A stretch of DNA of 34,823 bases, from positions 1 through 34,823 of IMG/VR virus record IMGVR_UViG_3300035209_000051. The stretch is one strand, 5' to 3'. Every line of letters starts with the position of its first letter. The first letter of the stretch is position 1. Below, piece by piece: positions 1 to 7,849 of this stretch. The stretch comes from a virus. Both the position numbers and the translations under genes were made by a program. Below the pieces are notes generated by a model. It did no database searches. It was not told where the DNA came from and saw only the letters and a list, made by a program, of their open reading frames with translations.

Positions 1-50
1 TAATCGCAGTTGCAATCCGAGCGCGAAAAACCGAACCCGGACGAAGAAAC
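1..50 (-). repeat. DGR variable repeat of target 1, haplotype B (partial)
   Basis: This is the 5' 50 bases of the variable repeat of target gene 1, cut by the window edge. It aligns without gaps to the template repeat at 34038-34118. Every difference from the template is at a template adenine: AGG to GGG, AGT to GGT, AAC to CGC, AAT to GAT, and two TAC to TGC. It is a different version of the copy at 34644-34724. Confidence 0.9.
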
Positions 51-149
51 CTTAAATACGGGGAACCATTTCTTCTGATCAATATCAAGACGGTCTGGCT
101 GCCATCCTCCGTTTATTGCCTTATTGATTATTCCAAGGCGCTCCAGGTT
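1..149. repeat. Left copy of the contig-end overlap (circularity evidence)
   Basis: Positions 24-149 are identical to 34698-34823. Positions 1-23 align to 34675-34697 with nine mismatches, all inside the DGR variable repeat. The gene crossing the join stays in frame: 431 bases on the left plus 115 on the right make 182 codons including the stop. This supports a circular or circularly permuted genome of about 34,674 bp rather than a duplicated gene. Confidence 0.88.
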
Positions 150-431
150 AAGTGCATCAGGGCTTAGACCAATATTCAGAAATTTAGCATTGAACTCCGC
201 TTCGGTTGTACCGCAGGCCTTGCAGCAGTCGTCGAATGATATCAAGCCCTTATAGTCGGGCATATCTTCATCAATGTAGTCTGCAACCAGGTCTTTGGCT
301 TTAGAGAGTAAGGTTACAGCTTCGGTGAGCTTGGTGTCCGCACCTGTTTTTTCTACTTCTTGCATCGCGCTGAAAATTGCTTTTTCAGCAGGAGTGTTTA
401 ACTCCAGGTTGTTTCTTCTTTGTGTTTTCAT
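1..431 (-). CDS. DGR target protein 1 (variable C-type-lectin-like protein), 5' part; continues at the window's right end
   Basis: This is the N-terminal part of a retroelement-diversified protein, cut by the left edge. It joins in frame to 34560-34674 if the molecule is circular, giving 181 residues. The N-terminal half is helical with acidic and lysine-rich stretches. Then come a central segment with Cys-Cys and a Cys-Gly pair, the linker INKAINGGWQPD, and the lectin-fold motif VSSSGFGFS at the start of the variable repeat. The start chosen is the ATG at 431, which begins MKTQRRNN. In-frame ATGs exist at 476, 488, 500 and 509, directly after the PcfJ stop codon, so the protein could be up to 26 residues longer. 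The second target gene has the same architecture. A role in receptor or ligand binding on the virion is inferred from known DGR targets. Confidence 0.85.
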   Translation of the reverse strand, partial: MKTQRRNNLELNTPAEKAIFSAMQEVEKTGADTKLTEAVTLLSKAKDLVADYIDEDMPDYKGLISFDDCCKACGTTEAEFNAKFLNIGLSPDALNLERLGIINKAINGGWQPDRLDIDQKKWFPVFKVSSSGFGFSRSDCNCD

Positions 432-531
432 CTTTAAAGTTTTAATATTAGAAATTAGATCTGTTTCATCATTCATTTTATCAATCATTAAATCCTTCAT
501 TGCTCCCATATATTCGGCTTTAGGTTTAGAA

Positions 532-1866
532 TTAAACTGCTATTCTTTCCATTATAGTGACATCCGCGCGAGGTGTATTTAGAGTTACTTTCTTTGATAG
601 GTTCTTAGCCTTTCTAAAGAGCTGTATGTTAGCTTCAATAACCTTTCGTATATTGTCGTATTCCTGAGGAGTTGAATTATGATCCCCCCTGATCTGAATT
701 ACCCGGAAGTCGGAGAGAGATAGCTCTATTGTTCCTATTCTCTTTTCACCCTTTCTGGCCGATAGTATTAAAGACTCCTTTCTTGCGTAATATTCATTTG
801 CAAAAACGCAATGATGCAATTTCTCTCCCTCAATAACATATTCGTTAACATCGTCCAGAACAACTATAGATATATTACCATCCGTCAGGCTTATCCCGAA
901 ATACCTGTCTTTTGCCTTTTTGAATTTTACGTTTGATTCGGCAATCTTTTTCTGCCGGAGCTCCATGGCTAATTTTTTCTCAATCCGTTGCTTTCGCCTT
1001 GAAAGCATTTCATGATCAGCCTTGAGTTCCTCGGGGCATATATAGAATGGATTATTGAGGTCCTTCTCAAAATACTTCAACAGTTCCAACTGGTCAAACC
1101 ATATGCTTGCATCTTTCACGATGTAATTATTCCGGATACAGATCCTGATTGATGGCCAAAAGTTTTGTACTTTATATCCGTGATAGCCCGCAAGCGCTTT
1201 AAGTAACTCGTACTGACGCGCCTTCAGAAGAGTTTCTGCCATGGGACTCGAAAGTATCTGGGAGAATAAGAAGGCAGGGTGTAGCGTGTGAAATGCTCCG
1301 CGAAAGCCATTTCTTCTGATCTCCTTCAGGAATTTACGTTCGGGATAAAAAGCCCCATAGATGTAGTAATTATCCCTGTTTTTACGAATCTCCATTAAAT
1401 ACCCCCTGCAATATTGGCGCATATATGGACTAAAAAAGCCAGCCCTCACAGTGTGCTTCCCCTTTGCGTTTATCCAGTGCTGGCATATCTCATCAAATTC
1501 TATCTTTCTTTTCTTCCCTACCTTACAAAATCTCGAACACTGAAAATACCTCAGTACCTGAAACTCTTCAAATACTATGGCAGTATAGAAGATCTCGCTA
1601 CTACGTTCCGTTCTCTTATTATTTGGGAGGGTGATCAGCGTGGTGCCACACTTCGGGCACATCTCTTCAAGAATATGGTCAAGCGGAATCCTATCATTAA
1701 CATCCCAGGAATGCCCACATTCCAGGCATGTGTTTTTCTTCTTTGTTTTGTAAACATAATGCTTGAACAATTTTTCTCCGGCCCATTTCTTCTGCAGGGC
1801 TGTTAATCCCCTAAGCTTCCTGCTAAGAAGATCAACTCGTATTTGAACTTTAGTTTTTGGCTTCAT
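532..1866 (-). CDS. PcfJ-like protein with N-terminal zinc ribbon
   Basis: This 444-residue protein has two CxxC pairs at Cys47/Cys50 and Cys70/Cys73, consistent with a zinc ribbon. A basic, charged middle follows. The C-terminal region, from about residue 350, shows the PcfJ pattern: GEKLHHCVFANEYY, then SARKGEKRIGTIEL, then QIRGDHN. PcfJ was named from the enterococcal plasmid pCF10 and is widespread in Bacteroidetes phages and mobile elements; its biochemical role is not settled. The gene lies one base downstream of the PcfK-like gene, so the two are probably co-translated. It sits between terminase and the DGR cassette. The family assignment is from motif recognition, and no function is claimed. 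Confidence 0.8.
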   Translation of the reverse strand: MKPKTKVQIRVDLLSRKLRGLTALQKKWAGEKLFKHYVYKTKKKNTCLECGHSWDVNDRIPLDHILEEMCPKCGTTLITLPNNKRTERSSEIFYTAIVFEEFQVLRYFQCSRFCKVGKKRKIEFDEICQHWINAKGKHTVRAGFFSPYMRQYCRGYLMEIRKNRDNYYIYGAFYPERKFLKEIRRNGFRGAFHTLHPAFLFSQILSSPMAETLLKARQYELLKALAGYHGYKVQNFWPSIRICIRNNYIVKDASIWFDQLELLKYFEKDLNNPFYICPEELKADHEMLSRRKQRIEKKLAMELRQKKIAESNVKFKKAKDRYFGISLTDGNISIVVLDDVNEYVIEGEKLHHCVFANEYYARKESLILSARKGEKRIGTIELSLSDFRVIQIRGDHNSTPQEYDNIRKVIEANIQLFRKAKNLSKKVTLNTPRADVTIMERIAV

Positions 1867-1867
1867 A

Positions 1868-2347
1868 TCAAAAGAGCGTTGATTGGATCATAGCTACTCC
1901 CTCTTTCGACTCAGTTTTTTTTGTTTTTTTATCAGCTTCAACGGCTTTCAGTTTCTCTTGTTTCTTCTTATCCTTTGCTTCTTTACGATCCTGTTGTTTC
2001 CTTAATTCTGTGAGCTGATCTTTCTCAAATTCCTTTTTAGCTTTCTCCCGGGCTTCGCTTTTGTCTTCCTCTGTGAGTTCAATTTTGTGATTGATTACAA
2101 CCCGTCCGGAGTTTACCTTTCCTACTTCAATTTTGTCTTCATCGTAATAATGAAGAGCCATTGAATAGATCTCATCGTCGGCAAAGCCATTGCAACCGCT
2201 TTTTTGAACAGTATTGAGAATGTAGGTTACACATTCGTCAATGTTCTTATTCGGTTTTTTGAGAGTTTCGGCAAAAAGTGGATCCCTGTCGGCCACATCA
2301 TTCAGATGATCACTGATCACCTTTTTGAAATTTTTTGTGCTTTCCAT
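1868..2347 (-). CDS. PcfK-like protein
   Basis: This 159-residue protein has an N-terminal half that fits the PcfK family: an early helix, FAETLKKPNKNIDECVTYI, and then the characteristic MALHYYDEDKIEVGK segment. The C-terminal third is a long, very Lys/Glu-rich helix (about residues 90-150), probably a coiled coil or nucleic-acid/protein-binding tail, ending QSTLF. It is followed one base later by the PcfJ-like gene, the pairing usually seen for these families. It follows the terminase large subunit and an 81-residue gene. The molecular function of PcfK is unknown. Confidence 0.8.
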   Translation of the reverse strand: MESTKNFKKVISDHLNDVADRDPLFAETLKKPNKNIDECVTYILNTVQKSGCNGFADDEIYSMALHYYDEDKIEVGKVNSGRVVINHKIELTEEDKSEAREKAKKEFEKDQLTELRKQQDRKEAKDKKKQEKLKAVEADKKTKKTESKEGVAMIQSTLF

Positions 2348-2366
2348 TTATCGTTAGGTTTATTGG

Positions 2367-2612
2367 TTACTTATTGATTCTCCTCCTGAAGGATTCATAA
2401 TTTTCATATCTGTAGATCCCAACATATTTGAAGTACTCATCATTCAGGTCATTGAAAACATCTTCCTTTCTTGTGTCGCTGCATGTTTTGCATCTTTCTT
2501 TAAACTCAGCCCAGAATACTTCAATGAACCCATTCTTTTTTCGTAGGGAAAGAATAACGCGTCCCGGGAAGAGCTTGCGTTTAATCGTCGGAGGGGAGTA
2601 CTTCATTTTCAT
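2367..2612 (-). CDS. Hypothetical small basic protein
   Basis: This is an 81-residue protein without a recognised family. It is rich in Lys/Arg with many aromatic residues, and contains one close cysteine pair (CKTCS). Its start overlaps the terminase large-subunit stop by four bases, so it is probably translationally coupled to terminase. This tight coupling and the absence of any conflicting gene support it as real. A packaging-related accessory role is possible only from position. Confidence 0.65.
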   Translation of the reverse strand: MKMKYSPPTIKRKLFPGRVILSLRKKNGFIEVFWAEFKERCKTCSDTRKEDVFNDLNDEYFKYVGIYRYENYESFRRRINK

Positions 2613-4285
2613 AGGAATCGCAGGTCGTGATCTTTATAAATTTCTTTGTTTTCATTTCCAACCGTCAATGTTATATATTCGCCAATGGCCGTAATCGCGG
2701 CAATCGGGCCGTCGATCTTCTCCCGGCTTCGCTTTTTGTCTGGCTTATAGTTGTCATTTGAATCCGAAATGATAACCACATTGCCCATCATCCACCGCAT
2801 AACGGGGTTATTGAAGTGCTCCAGCTGGCCGGAAGTGATCAGCTTTTCAAATTCTTTCGTGGGAGCGCTCATGTTTTTAATATTTTGCATGTACGGATCC
2901 AGTCGCTGTATAGGGAATCCGCCCTTCTGAATGTTCTGTATAATCCCATGATGAGCCATATAAGGGTCATAAGCCAAGCCTTCAACCTTAAACTCTTTAA
3001 GAATTTCAAGAATATCAGAGCTCAGCTGATCATTGTCGATGATCGACCCGGGAGTAGAAAAGACATGACCCTGTTTTACCCATAATGCATAATCAACCCG
3101 GTCCTCTTTCTCTTTGATTTTATCCTCCGGGATCCAGAAGAAAAGCTGGATGGCCGGATGTCCATTTATATCCGGGAAAAATAGAGCGAGTGCGTTTAGA
3201 TCTATGTGCGAAGCAAGGTCAAGACCCGCGTAACAGGTTCTTTTTTTAAGATCATCGGGCTTAAGTCCGTGGGAACAAGCTTTCCACTTCTCGTCAGGGA
3301 TCCAGACGGTGGGAGCATCAACCCACAGGTTAAGATTCTTTGTTTTAAAAGCGACCTCTTTGGTTCTGCTATTAATTGCGCCTTTGAACTCATCCTGGAA
3401 TCTGGCAGGGTTCACCGATATCCCCCAGTTTGGATTTGCTTTTCTCCACACATCAGGATCCTTCCAGTCGTCTTCCTCGTCGAGGGTGTAAATTATAGCG
3501 AATGTATCATCCTGAATCTTTATTCCACGGAGGATCTCTATGCAGAGATTCCTGTAATCGAAACACGGTAGGGTTTTATCTCTTCCGGCAGTGGTGATGA
3601 TAAAGATAAGCGGCTGCCTCCTGTTTACGGTTGCCGACTGAATGTTCTCAAATACAACATTGTTCTTCCAGGAGAAAACGTGGTACTCATCTATGATGGC
3701 GCCATGCGGATTTATCCCCTCCATACTTTCTGAGTCTCTGCCAAGCGGCTCCATCTTGCTCCCGGATGATAGGATACTTATGTTATTTGTGAGGCACCTT
3801 GCTCTTCTTGCTAGCGATGGGCTTTTTTCTATCATCCTTTTTGCCTTGTCGAAACAGATGTGAGCTTGCTTCTCTACCGTGGCCGCGCAATAGATCTCCG
3901 CTTCCTGCTCTCCGTCCAAGAACAGAAGATAAGCTGCAACTACTGCGGCGAATGTCGTTTTGCCGTTTTTCTTTGGGAGCTCAATATATGAGTAGTTAAA
4001 TCTACGTGTACCGTCTTTTTTGTACCAGCCGAATATCAAGTATGCGATGGCGGCTTCCCATGGTTCCGGCTCAAAGGGAATCCATTTCCGCTTATCCGGA
4101 GAGTGCTTTATGATGGTACAGAAATCAAAAAACCTTTCCGCAGCTTTCTTATCGAAATACCAGCCATTTTCAGGAGCATGAAGAAGATCCTTCTTGTGTC
4201 TCTCAAAGGTCAGCCGGGTCGTTTTACTCAGGACGATCTTCCCGGAGAGGGCATCAGCGATATATTTTTCAGCCTGGCGAATCAT
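2609..4285 (-). CDS. terL: Terminase large subunit
   Basis: This is the DNA-packaging motor ATPase and nuclease, 558 residues and full length for the HK97-type (Terminase_1) family. The ATPase domain has a Walker A-like LPKKNGKTT at about residues 103-111 and Walker B AIIDE at about 196-200, followed by a coupling segment FIITTAG. The C-terminal RNase H-like nuclease begins with YAGLDLASHIDLNAL (Asp356), with further acidic candidates in GLAYDPYM and KIDGPIAAI. The start overlaps the upstream 64-residue gene by four bases. It acts on the procapsid portal encoded at 31201-32439 together with the small subunit at 4466-4942. Confidence 0.95.
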   Translation of the reverse strand: MIRQAEKYIADALSGKIVLSKTTRLTFERHKKDLLHAPENGWYFDKKAAERFFDFCTIIKHSPDKRKWIPFEPEPWEAAIAYLIFGWYKKDGTRRFNYSYIELPKKNGKTTFAAVVAAYLLFLDGEQEAEIYCAATVEKQAHICFDKAKRMIEKSPSLARRARCLTNNISILSSGSKMEPLGRDSESMEGINPHGAIIDEYHVFSWKNNVVFENIQSATVNRRQPLIFIITTAGRDKTLPCFDYRNLCIEILRGIKIQDDTFAIIYTLDEEDDWKDPDVWRKANPNWGISVNPARFQDEFKGAINSRTKEVAFKTKNLNLWVDAPTVWIPDEKWKACSHGLKPDDLKKRTCYAGLDLASHIDLNALALFFPDINGHPAIQLFFWIPEDKIKEKEDRVDYALWVKQGHVFSTPGSIIDNDQLSSDILEILKEFKVEGLAYDPYMAHHGIIQNIQKGGFPIQRLDPYMQNIKNMSAPTKEFEKLITSGQLEHFNNPVMRWMMGNVVIISDSNDNYKPDKKRSREKIDGPIAAITAIGEYITLTVGNENKEIYKDHDLRFL

Positions 4286-4476
4286 TTGAATAAGGTTCTG
4301 ACGTCGTCCCGGATAGTCTTTTGTAGTTTTGTCAGCCTCCTCTCGGGAAGTACTTTTAGACAGAACATGAGACCATCGGATACTACATAGTTCTCACCCT
4401 TCCGTATCCTCATTCCGCAATGAGGACAAGTGAAGGGATAGAGTGCGATCACTATTTCAAATTTTTTACTTTCCAT
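4282..4476 (-). CDS. Small zinc-finger-like protein between the terminase subunits
   Basis: This 64-residue protein contains a CPHCG knuckle near residue 18, with a later single Cys, giving an incomplete zinc-ribbon look. It overlaps the end of the small terminase gene by 11 bases and the start of the large subunit by four, so all three form one translational unit. The function is unknown. Involvement in packaging, or in coupling translation of the two subunits, is inferred only from position. Confidence 0.65.
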   Translation of the reverse strand: MESKKFEIVIALYPFTCPHCGMRIRKGENYVVSDGLMFCLKVLPERRLTKLQKTIRDDVRTLFK

Positions 4477-4942
4477 ATTTTTCCTCCAGCGCTGCGAGAG
4501 GATCCTTCTCGTCGCTTTTAGTTGGACCTATTTTTTGGGATGACACTGGATCCATCCCGAAGAGTGATGCTATGTCTTTGTAATTCTTAAACGCCTGGTT
4601 CCTGATGGCAACCCAGGGAGATGCTTGTTCGTAATGGTTCTCACCTACAACTCTTGTCATCCCGCTTTTCTTTAATTCTCTTGTTGCTTCTTCATAGGTT
4701 GCAAACTCCTGGGCCATCATGATCACGAGCTGCACGTTGCCATCATTAAGCAAGCCCTTACCGATCAAAAGCTCGCAAGTGTTCCTGAAATATTTCTTTG
4801 CCCTGTTGTTCAACCATACTTCCGGCTTTGGAACTATATTGATTGGAGTAAAAGTGATGCCCTGTCTGGTGCGATCCTTCCTAAGCGTGCCCGCTAATTC
4901 TTTCATATGTGCCGGGACAGACGGCCTTCCTGCATTACTCAT
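4466..4942 (-). CDS. terS: Terminase small subunit, P27 family
   Basis: This is the DNA-recognition subunit of the packaging terminase, 158 residues. The N-terminus MSNAGRPSVPAHMKELAGTL followed by RKDRTRQG is the signature of the P27 small-terminase family (GRP..P..K.L.GT.R.DR). A helical core follows, with a charged C-terminal tail that may contact the large subunit. It lies directly upstream of terL in the same operon. A 49-codon open frame upstream overlaps its start codon by eight bases. Confidence 0.9.
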   Translation of the reverse strand: MSNAGRPSVPAHMKELAGTLRKDRTRQGITFTPINIVPKPEVWLNNRAKKYFRNTCELLIGKGLLNDGNVQLVIMMAQEFATYEEATRELKKSGMTRVVGENHYEQASPWVAIRNQAFKNYKDIASLFGMDPVSSQKIGPTKSDEKDPLAALEEKYGK

Positions 4943-5084
4943 TAAACCCCTCCCCTTGAATTATGACATTGAGGCCAAATGAGGGGGCTGCGGTCGTGGG
5001 CGGGTTTATCGTAGAGATTGACACCCCCCTATGCCCTACCTTTGATTTCATCGACCTTCTATGTGCTTTTGATATTTTTTTCAT
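4935..5084 (-). CDS. Possible 49-residue leader ORF upstream of terS
   Basis: An ATG at 5084 opens a 49-codon frame beginning MKKISKAHRRSMKSK, basic at its N-terminus, whose stop codon lies eight bases inside terS. No family is recognised. The overlap would allow translational coupling, and the frame fills most of an otherwise empty 257-base gap. It could equally be chance: no ribosome-binding site is visible and the composition is not clearly coding. Confidence 0.25.
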   Translation of the reverse strand: MKKISKAHRRSMKSKVGHRGVSISTINPPTTAAPSFGLNVIIQGEGFNE

Positions 5085-5099
5085 CTCTGAGCCTTTTTA

Positions 5100-5115
5100 T
5101 ACATAGTACTATGTA
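5100..5115. repeat. Perfect 16-bp palindrome TACATAGTACTATGTA
   Basis: This fully symmetric 16-mer lies in the 257-base intergenic region between the recombinase gene (stop at 5201) and terS. It has no T-tract on the minus strand, so it is not an obvious terminator. It could be an operator for the packaging genes or the core site of the adjacent XerC/D-like recombinase (arms around a 6-bp AGTACT centre). The rest of the gap holds only a G-rich stretch (about 4980-5000) and the possible leader ORF. Confidence 0.6.
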
Positions 5116-5200
5116 ATGACGTTAACAACAAATTCAATCTTTCTTTACCACGTATGTAGAGGTGACCTGTATAATCCCTTGTTTTCTCATTCTTTTAAGC

Positions 5201-6124
5201 CTATTTAAACAGATCGTCCATTTTACGTACGGCAGTACCTTCCAGCATCCTCTCCTCTTCAATCGCTTCCTGGTAGATCATTGTTGTTTTAATATCACTA
5301 TGACCAAGGGCAGAACTGACTTCCAATAGAGTTGCGCCGTTCTTTAGTGCGGTGATTGCAAAGGTGTGTCTTAGTGAATGTGCAGTGACCTTCCTGTTAT
5401 CAATGCCTATTACCCTGAGATACTTCTTCACAAACTTTGATATAGTGACTGGCGTTAACCTTGTATCCCTGCTTACATAGCAATGATTCATGAACATGGG
5501 ATGATTTACACATATGCCATCATGCTTATTCCTGCTCTCAAGATATGACTCAATGGGATTAACTACCATTGGCGTTATACCAAGACGCCTGTCCTTTGAG
5601 ATCCTGCCCTTGCCCTGGATGTCAATTACCCAGTTCCCATTCAGGAGGTTAAGATCCCTGACATCAGATCTGCTTACTTCGATGCATCTCATCCCTGTCC
5701 TGACCATAAGGTTTATCACTGCATAATCTCTCTCTCCCTGAAGGGTAGATCTGTTGATCGAATCAAGAAGTTTTTTAACCTGTGGTTCTCTGAGATAGTC
5801 CTTCCTGAATCCTGAAGATCTCTTAGGTGAAGTGATGCCAACTGCAACATTTTCGCATATTCCAACTTCCTCCAGGTATTTAAAGAACTGTCTTACGGGA
5901 GAGAGATAGTTATCAATCGTAGATGCAGATCTCTTTGACGCGATCAGATATTTTTTATAATCTATGATCTGTGCCCTGTTAGGGCTAGAAACAGACCCGT
6001 AACGACTGAGCCAATAGATGAAGAAGTGAAGACAATCCCTGTATCTCTTCCGGGAGTTCTCCGCGATATCCTGGTTAGCCAGGAACTCATCCATTAACTG
6101 CAGTATGGGCTTTGTGGTATTCAT
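5201..6124 (-). CDS. XerC/D-like tyrosine recombinase (second recombinase)
   Basis: This 307-residue enzyme is the usual size for XerC/XerD-type recombinases. A SAM-like N-terminal core-binding domain (about 1-100) is followed by a complete catalytic set: Arg146 in TGMRCIEV, Lys172 in GKGRISKDR, His249 and Arg252 in HSLRH, His275 in LGHSD, and the nucleophile Tyr284 in TTMIYQ. It is likely active. Its start overlaps the upstream membrane-protein gene by four bases. It sits inside the HNH/terminase module, far from attP, so it is probably not the integrase. Dimer resolution, inversion or use of a different site is inference; the palindrome at 5100-5115 is a candidate substrate. Confidence 0.9.
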   Translation of the reverse strand: MNTTKPILQLMDEFLANQDIAENSRKRYRDCLHFFIYWLSRYGSVSSPNRAQIIDYKKYLIASKRSASTIDNYLSPVRQFFKYLEEVGICENVAVGITSPKRSSGFRKDYLREPQVKKLLDSINRSTLQGERDYAVINLMVRTGMRCIEVSRSDVRDLNLLNGNWVIDIQGKGRISKDRRLGITPMVVNPIESYLESRNKHDGICVNHPMFMNHCYVSRDTRLTPVTISKFVKKYLRVIGIDNRKVTAHSLRHTFAITALKNGATLLEVSSALGHSDIKTTMIYQEAIEEERMLEGTAVRKMDDLFK

Positions 6125-6348
6125 ACCATCCAGCTGAGAAGCTTAGATTTATCCATGGACAGAATTGAAACAAGCACAAGTAGTCCCATGGACTGCCAGA
6201 GATTGATCGGCTTGCAGAGAATGATACCAGGAAGGATAAGGTTCCAGAGGATCATAGTCAGAAAAGAGAGACTCAGGATGATCACCAAGGCTATGCCAAT
6301 GAGAGTCAGTCCTGCTAACAGATCGGTACTGAGTTTTTTAGATTTCAT
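6121..6348 (-). CDS. Small membrane protein, two predicted TM helices
   Basis: This 75-residue protein has two strongly hydrophobic segments. One runs from about residue 10 to 45 (LLAGLTLIGIALVIILSLSF and on, possibly split in two) and another covers about 52-64. The N-terminus is basic. No family is recognised. It overlaps the recombinase gene by four bases and the upstream 99-residue gene by 11 bases, so it is part of the same operon. Holin-like or membrane-anchoring roles cannot be told apart from sequence. Confidence 0.65.
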   Translation of the reverse strand: MKSKKLSTDLLAGLTLIGIALVIILSLSFLTMILWNLILPGIILCKPINLWQSMGLLVLVSILSMDKSKLLSWMV

Positions 6349-6637
6349 GAAATTTCTTTGTTATGTGAATGATTACTTCGCCTGTCTGATAGATGTTGAT
6401 ATCGGCCATTTTATTGAGGGCACGCATCAGGTGTTTTACCTCACCTTTCGTAAGAATTTCAAATCTACCTGGAGCAAGCCTTACTACCCATAGACGGATG
6501 TTACTTTTAACCGATTTCTTTGTGGCTTTCTCTATTGCCCTGAGCTTATTCCTGGTATCATTCCTGCTTCCCCGGGAATAAGTCATCCTGAAGCGCAAGC
6601 GCTGAAATCTGATTTTGATATTGTTAAGCCATTTCAT
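6338..6637 (-). CDS. Hypothetical basic protein
   Basis: This 99-residue protein is very rich in Arg and Lys, particularly in its N-terminal half. A more structured C-terminal half contains LWVVRLAPGRFEILTKGEVKH and a beta-strand-like end. No family is recognised. The charge suggests nucleic-acid binding. It is coupled by four-base overlap to the HNH gene upstream, so a packaging or recombination accessory role is possible. Confidence 0.6.
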   Translation of the reverse strand: MKWLNNIKIRFQRLRFRMTYSRGSRNDTRNKLRAIEKATKKSVKSNIRLWVVRLAPGRFEILTKGEVKHLMRALNKMADINIYQTGEVIIHITKKFHEI

Positions 6638-6954
6638 TTTGAAGTCTTTTTTATAAGTTTTTTGTCCTGAGCGCCCTTAAGGTTATTGCATTTTGTACAG
6701 AGTGGCTGCCAGTTTGTTCTATCCCATGGATCCCTGCAAATGCTCTTCGGAATTATATGATCTGTTGCCCTTGCCGGGACCGTAAGTCCTTTTTCCCTGC
6801 ATTTCACGCAGATAGGATGCTCCTGCAGGAAAGCACGGCTTTCTTTTCTCCACCTGTTTGTGTGGTAGAAGGGATCCCGTGACCGGTCGCCCATCGGTGC
6901 CTCTGTTCTCGGCTTTCCTGCCCAGGGCCGTGGTTTTGATTTTGGTTTTTCCAT
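6634..6954 (-). CDS. HNH endonuclease
   Basis: This 106-residue nuclease has a classical HNH core. It contains CVKC, then DHIIP (catalytic His region), then WQPLCTKCNNLKG, where the second cysteine pair completes the structural zinc site and the Asn/Lys belong to the HNH motif. A basic N-terminal tail with RWRKESRAFL precedes it. In HK97-like phages such proteins sit beside terminase and are needed for packaging-linked cleavage. Here the HNH gene is upstream of terminase but separated from it by three genes including a recombinase. Confidence 0.9.
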   Translation of the reverse strand: MEKPKSKPRPWAGKPRTEAPMGDRSRDPFYHTNRWRKESRAFLQEHPICVKCREKGLTVPARATDHIIPKSICRDPWDRTNWQPLCTKCNNLKGAQDKKLIKKTSK

Positions 6955-7295
6955 CAGAAGAAGATTCCTCCGCGTTTAATCGGATAACTGCCGTACATTT
7001 TCTCGATCAGATACTTATCAATCTTCCGATGAAGATCTTCAGCAGCATGAAGGCAGATAAAGCTTATTTTTACCGAATCCCGGGAGAACTCAAAAAATGC
7101 GGATTCATCAACGATGTAAAACTCCGTGTCTATCACCCCATTATTGCGAAGCTCGCTGTAAAGGAAGGGAGGAAGCTCTATGAAGTGGCGGTATTTTTGT
7201 GGCCTTCTTCTGCCTCTTTGAACCACCTCGCTGATAAATGTAAAATCAGCAACCCTTGTCTCTGCTTTGAAAAGCTCTTTTAACGATTCTTTCAT
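6954..7295 (-). CDS. Hypothetical protein
   Basis: This 113-residue protein has mixed alpha/beta character, with a basic patch near residues 27-36 (QRGRRRPQKYRHF) and a C-terminal acidic/aromatic region. No motif is recognised. It shares one base with the HNH gene and lies 11 bases after a presumed replication gene. It is probably an early-operon accessory protein. Confidence 0.55.
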   Translation of the reverse strand: MKESLKELFKAETRVADFTFISEVVQRGRRRPQKYRHFIELPPFLYSELRNNGVIDTEFYIVDESAFFEFSRDSVKISFICLHAAEDLHRKIDKYLIEKMYGSYPIKRGGIFF

Positions 7296-7306
7296 GAGTG
7301 CTTAGA

Positions 7307-7849
7307 TTAGTTTTCAAGAATTGGTTTTCTTGATTTTATACCCCATAATTCAGGTACAACATCGAGTCCCTGGGCGATTCTTTCAGCAACTTCCTTCAGC
7401 GGGATCCGATCATATTCTTGTTCGGTTATTACTCCAAGATTAAGCCAGTCCATCTTCCTGGTCATGGCCTTTCCAGCAGGATATCTGATCAAGTCGAGCG
7501 ATTGAGAATTATTAGGCTTTTGGTTGATCTCATCATGAGCTCTTTTGCGGTTATAGTCTGCAGAAACCTCAGAGAGCCATCCATTGATTACTCTTGGTAC
7601 AAGCCTGCCTGGGCCGAACTTTCCCATTGAGCCCTGAACGAAAGCTGAAGCAACAAAGGATACCGGCAGATAAGAAAAGTCAGCCTTTATGATGTAAATA
7701 GCCCTCTCCAGCGTTTCCTCTGAGAAGTCAGATCCCATGTTTATTGATGCATCCTTCAGAAAGATGTTTATGAGATAATTGACGTCCTTCCCCGGCGTCA
7801 CGGAGCGGATTATCGTATTAGCGTGTGTTTGAAATATTTCGTCAGTCAT
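7307..7849 (-). CDS. Hypothetical protein downstream of the replication initiator
   Basis: This 180-residue protein is predicted mainly helical. A central segment reads GKFGPGRLVPRVINGWLSE followed by a basic stretch (YNRKRAHDEI). It overlaps the DUF4373 gene by four bases, so the two are coupled. In replication modules the gene after an initiator often encodes a helicase loader or primosome component. No Walker motif is visible here, so this is only positional inference. Confidence 0.6.
   Translation of the reverse strand: MTDEIFQTHANTIIRSVTPGKDVNYLINIFLKDASINMGSDFSEETLERAIYIIKADFSYLPVSFVASAFVQGSMGKFGPGRLVPRVINGWLSEVSADYNRKRAHDEINQKPNNSQSLDLIRYPAGKAMTRKMDWLNLGVITEQEYDRIPLKEVAERIAQGLDVVPELWGIKSRKPILEN

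Noticed and set aside
1-149. Fixed direct terminal repeats of a linear phage genome
   Set aside because: The two copies differ at nine positions, all inside the variable repeat, and the gene frame is complete only when the ends are joined. A circular assembly with two haplotypes explains this better.
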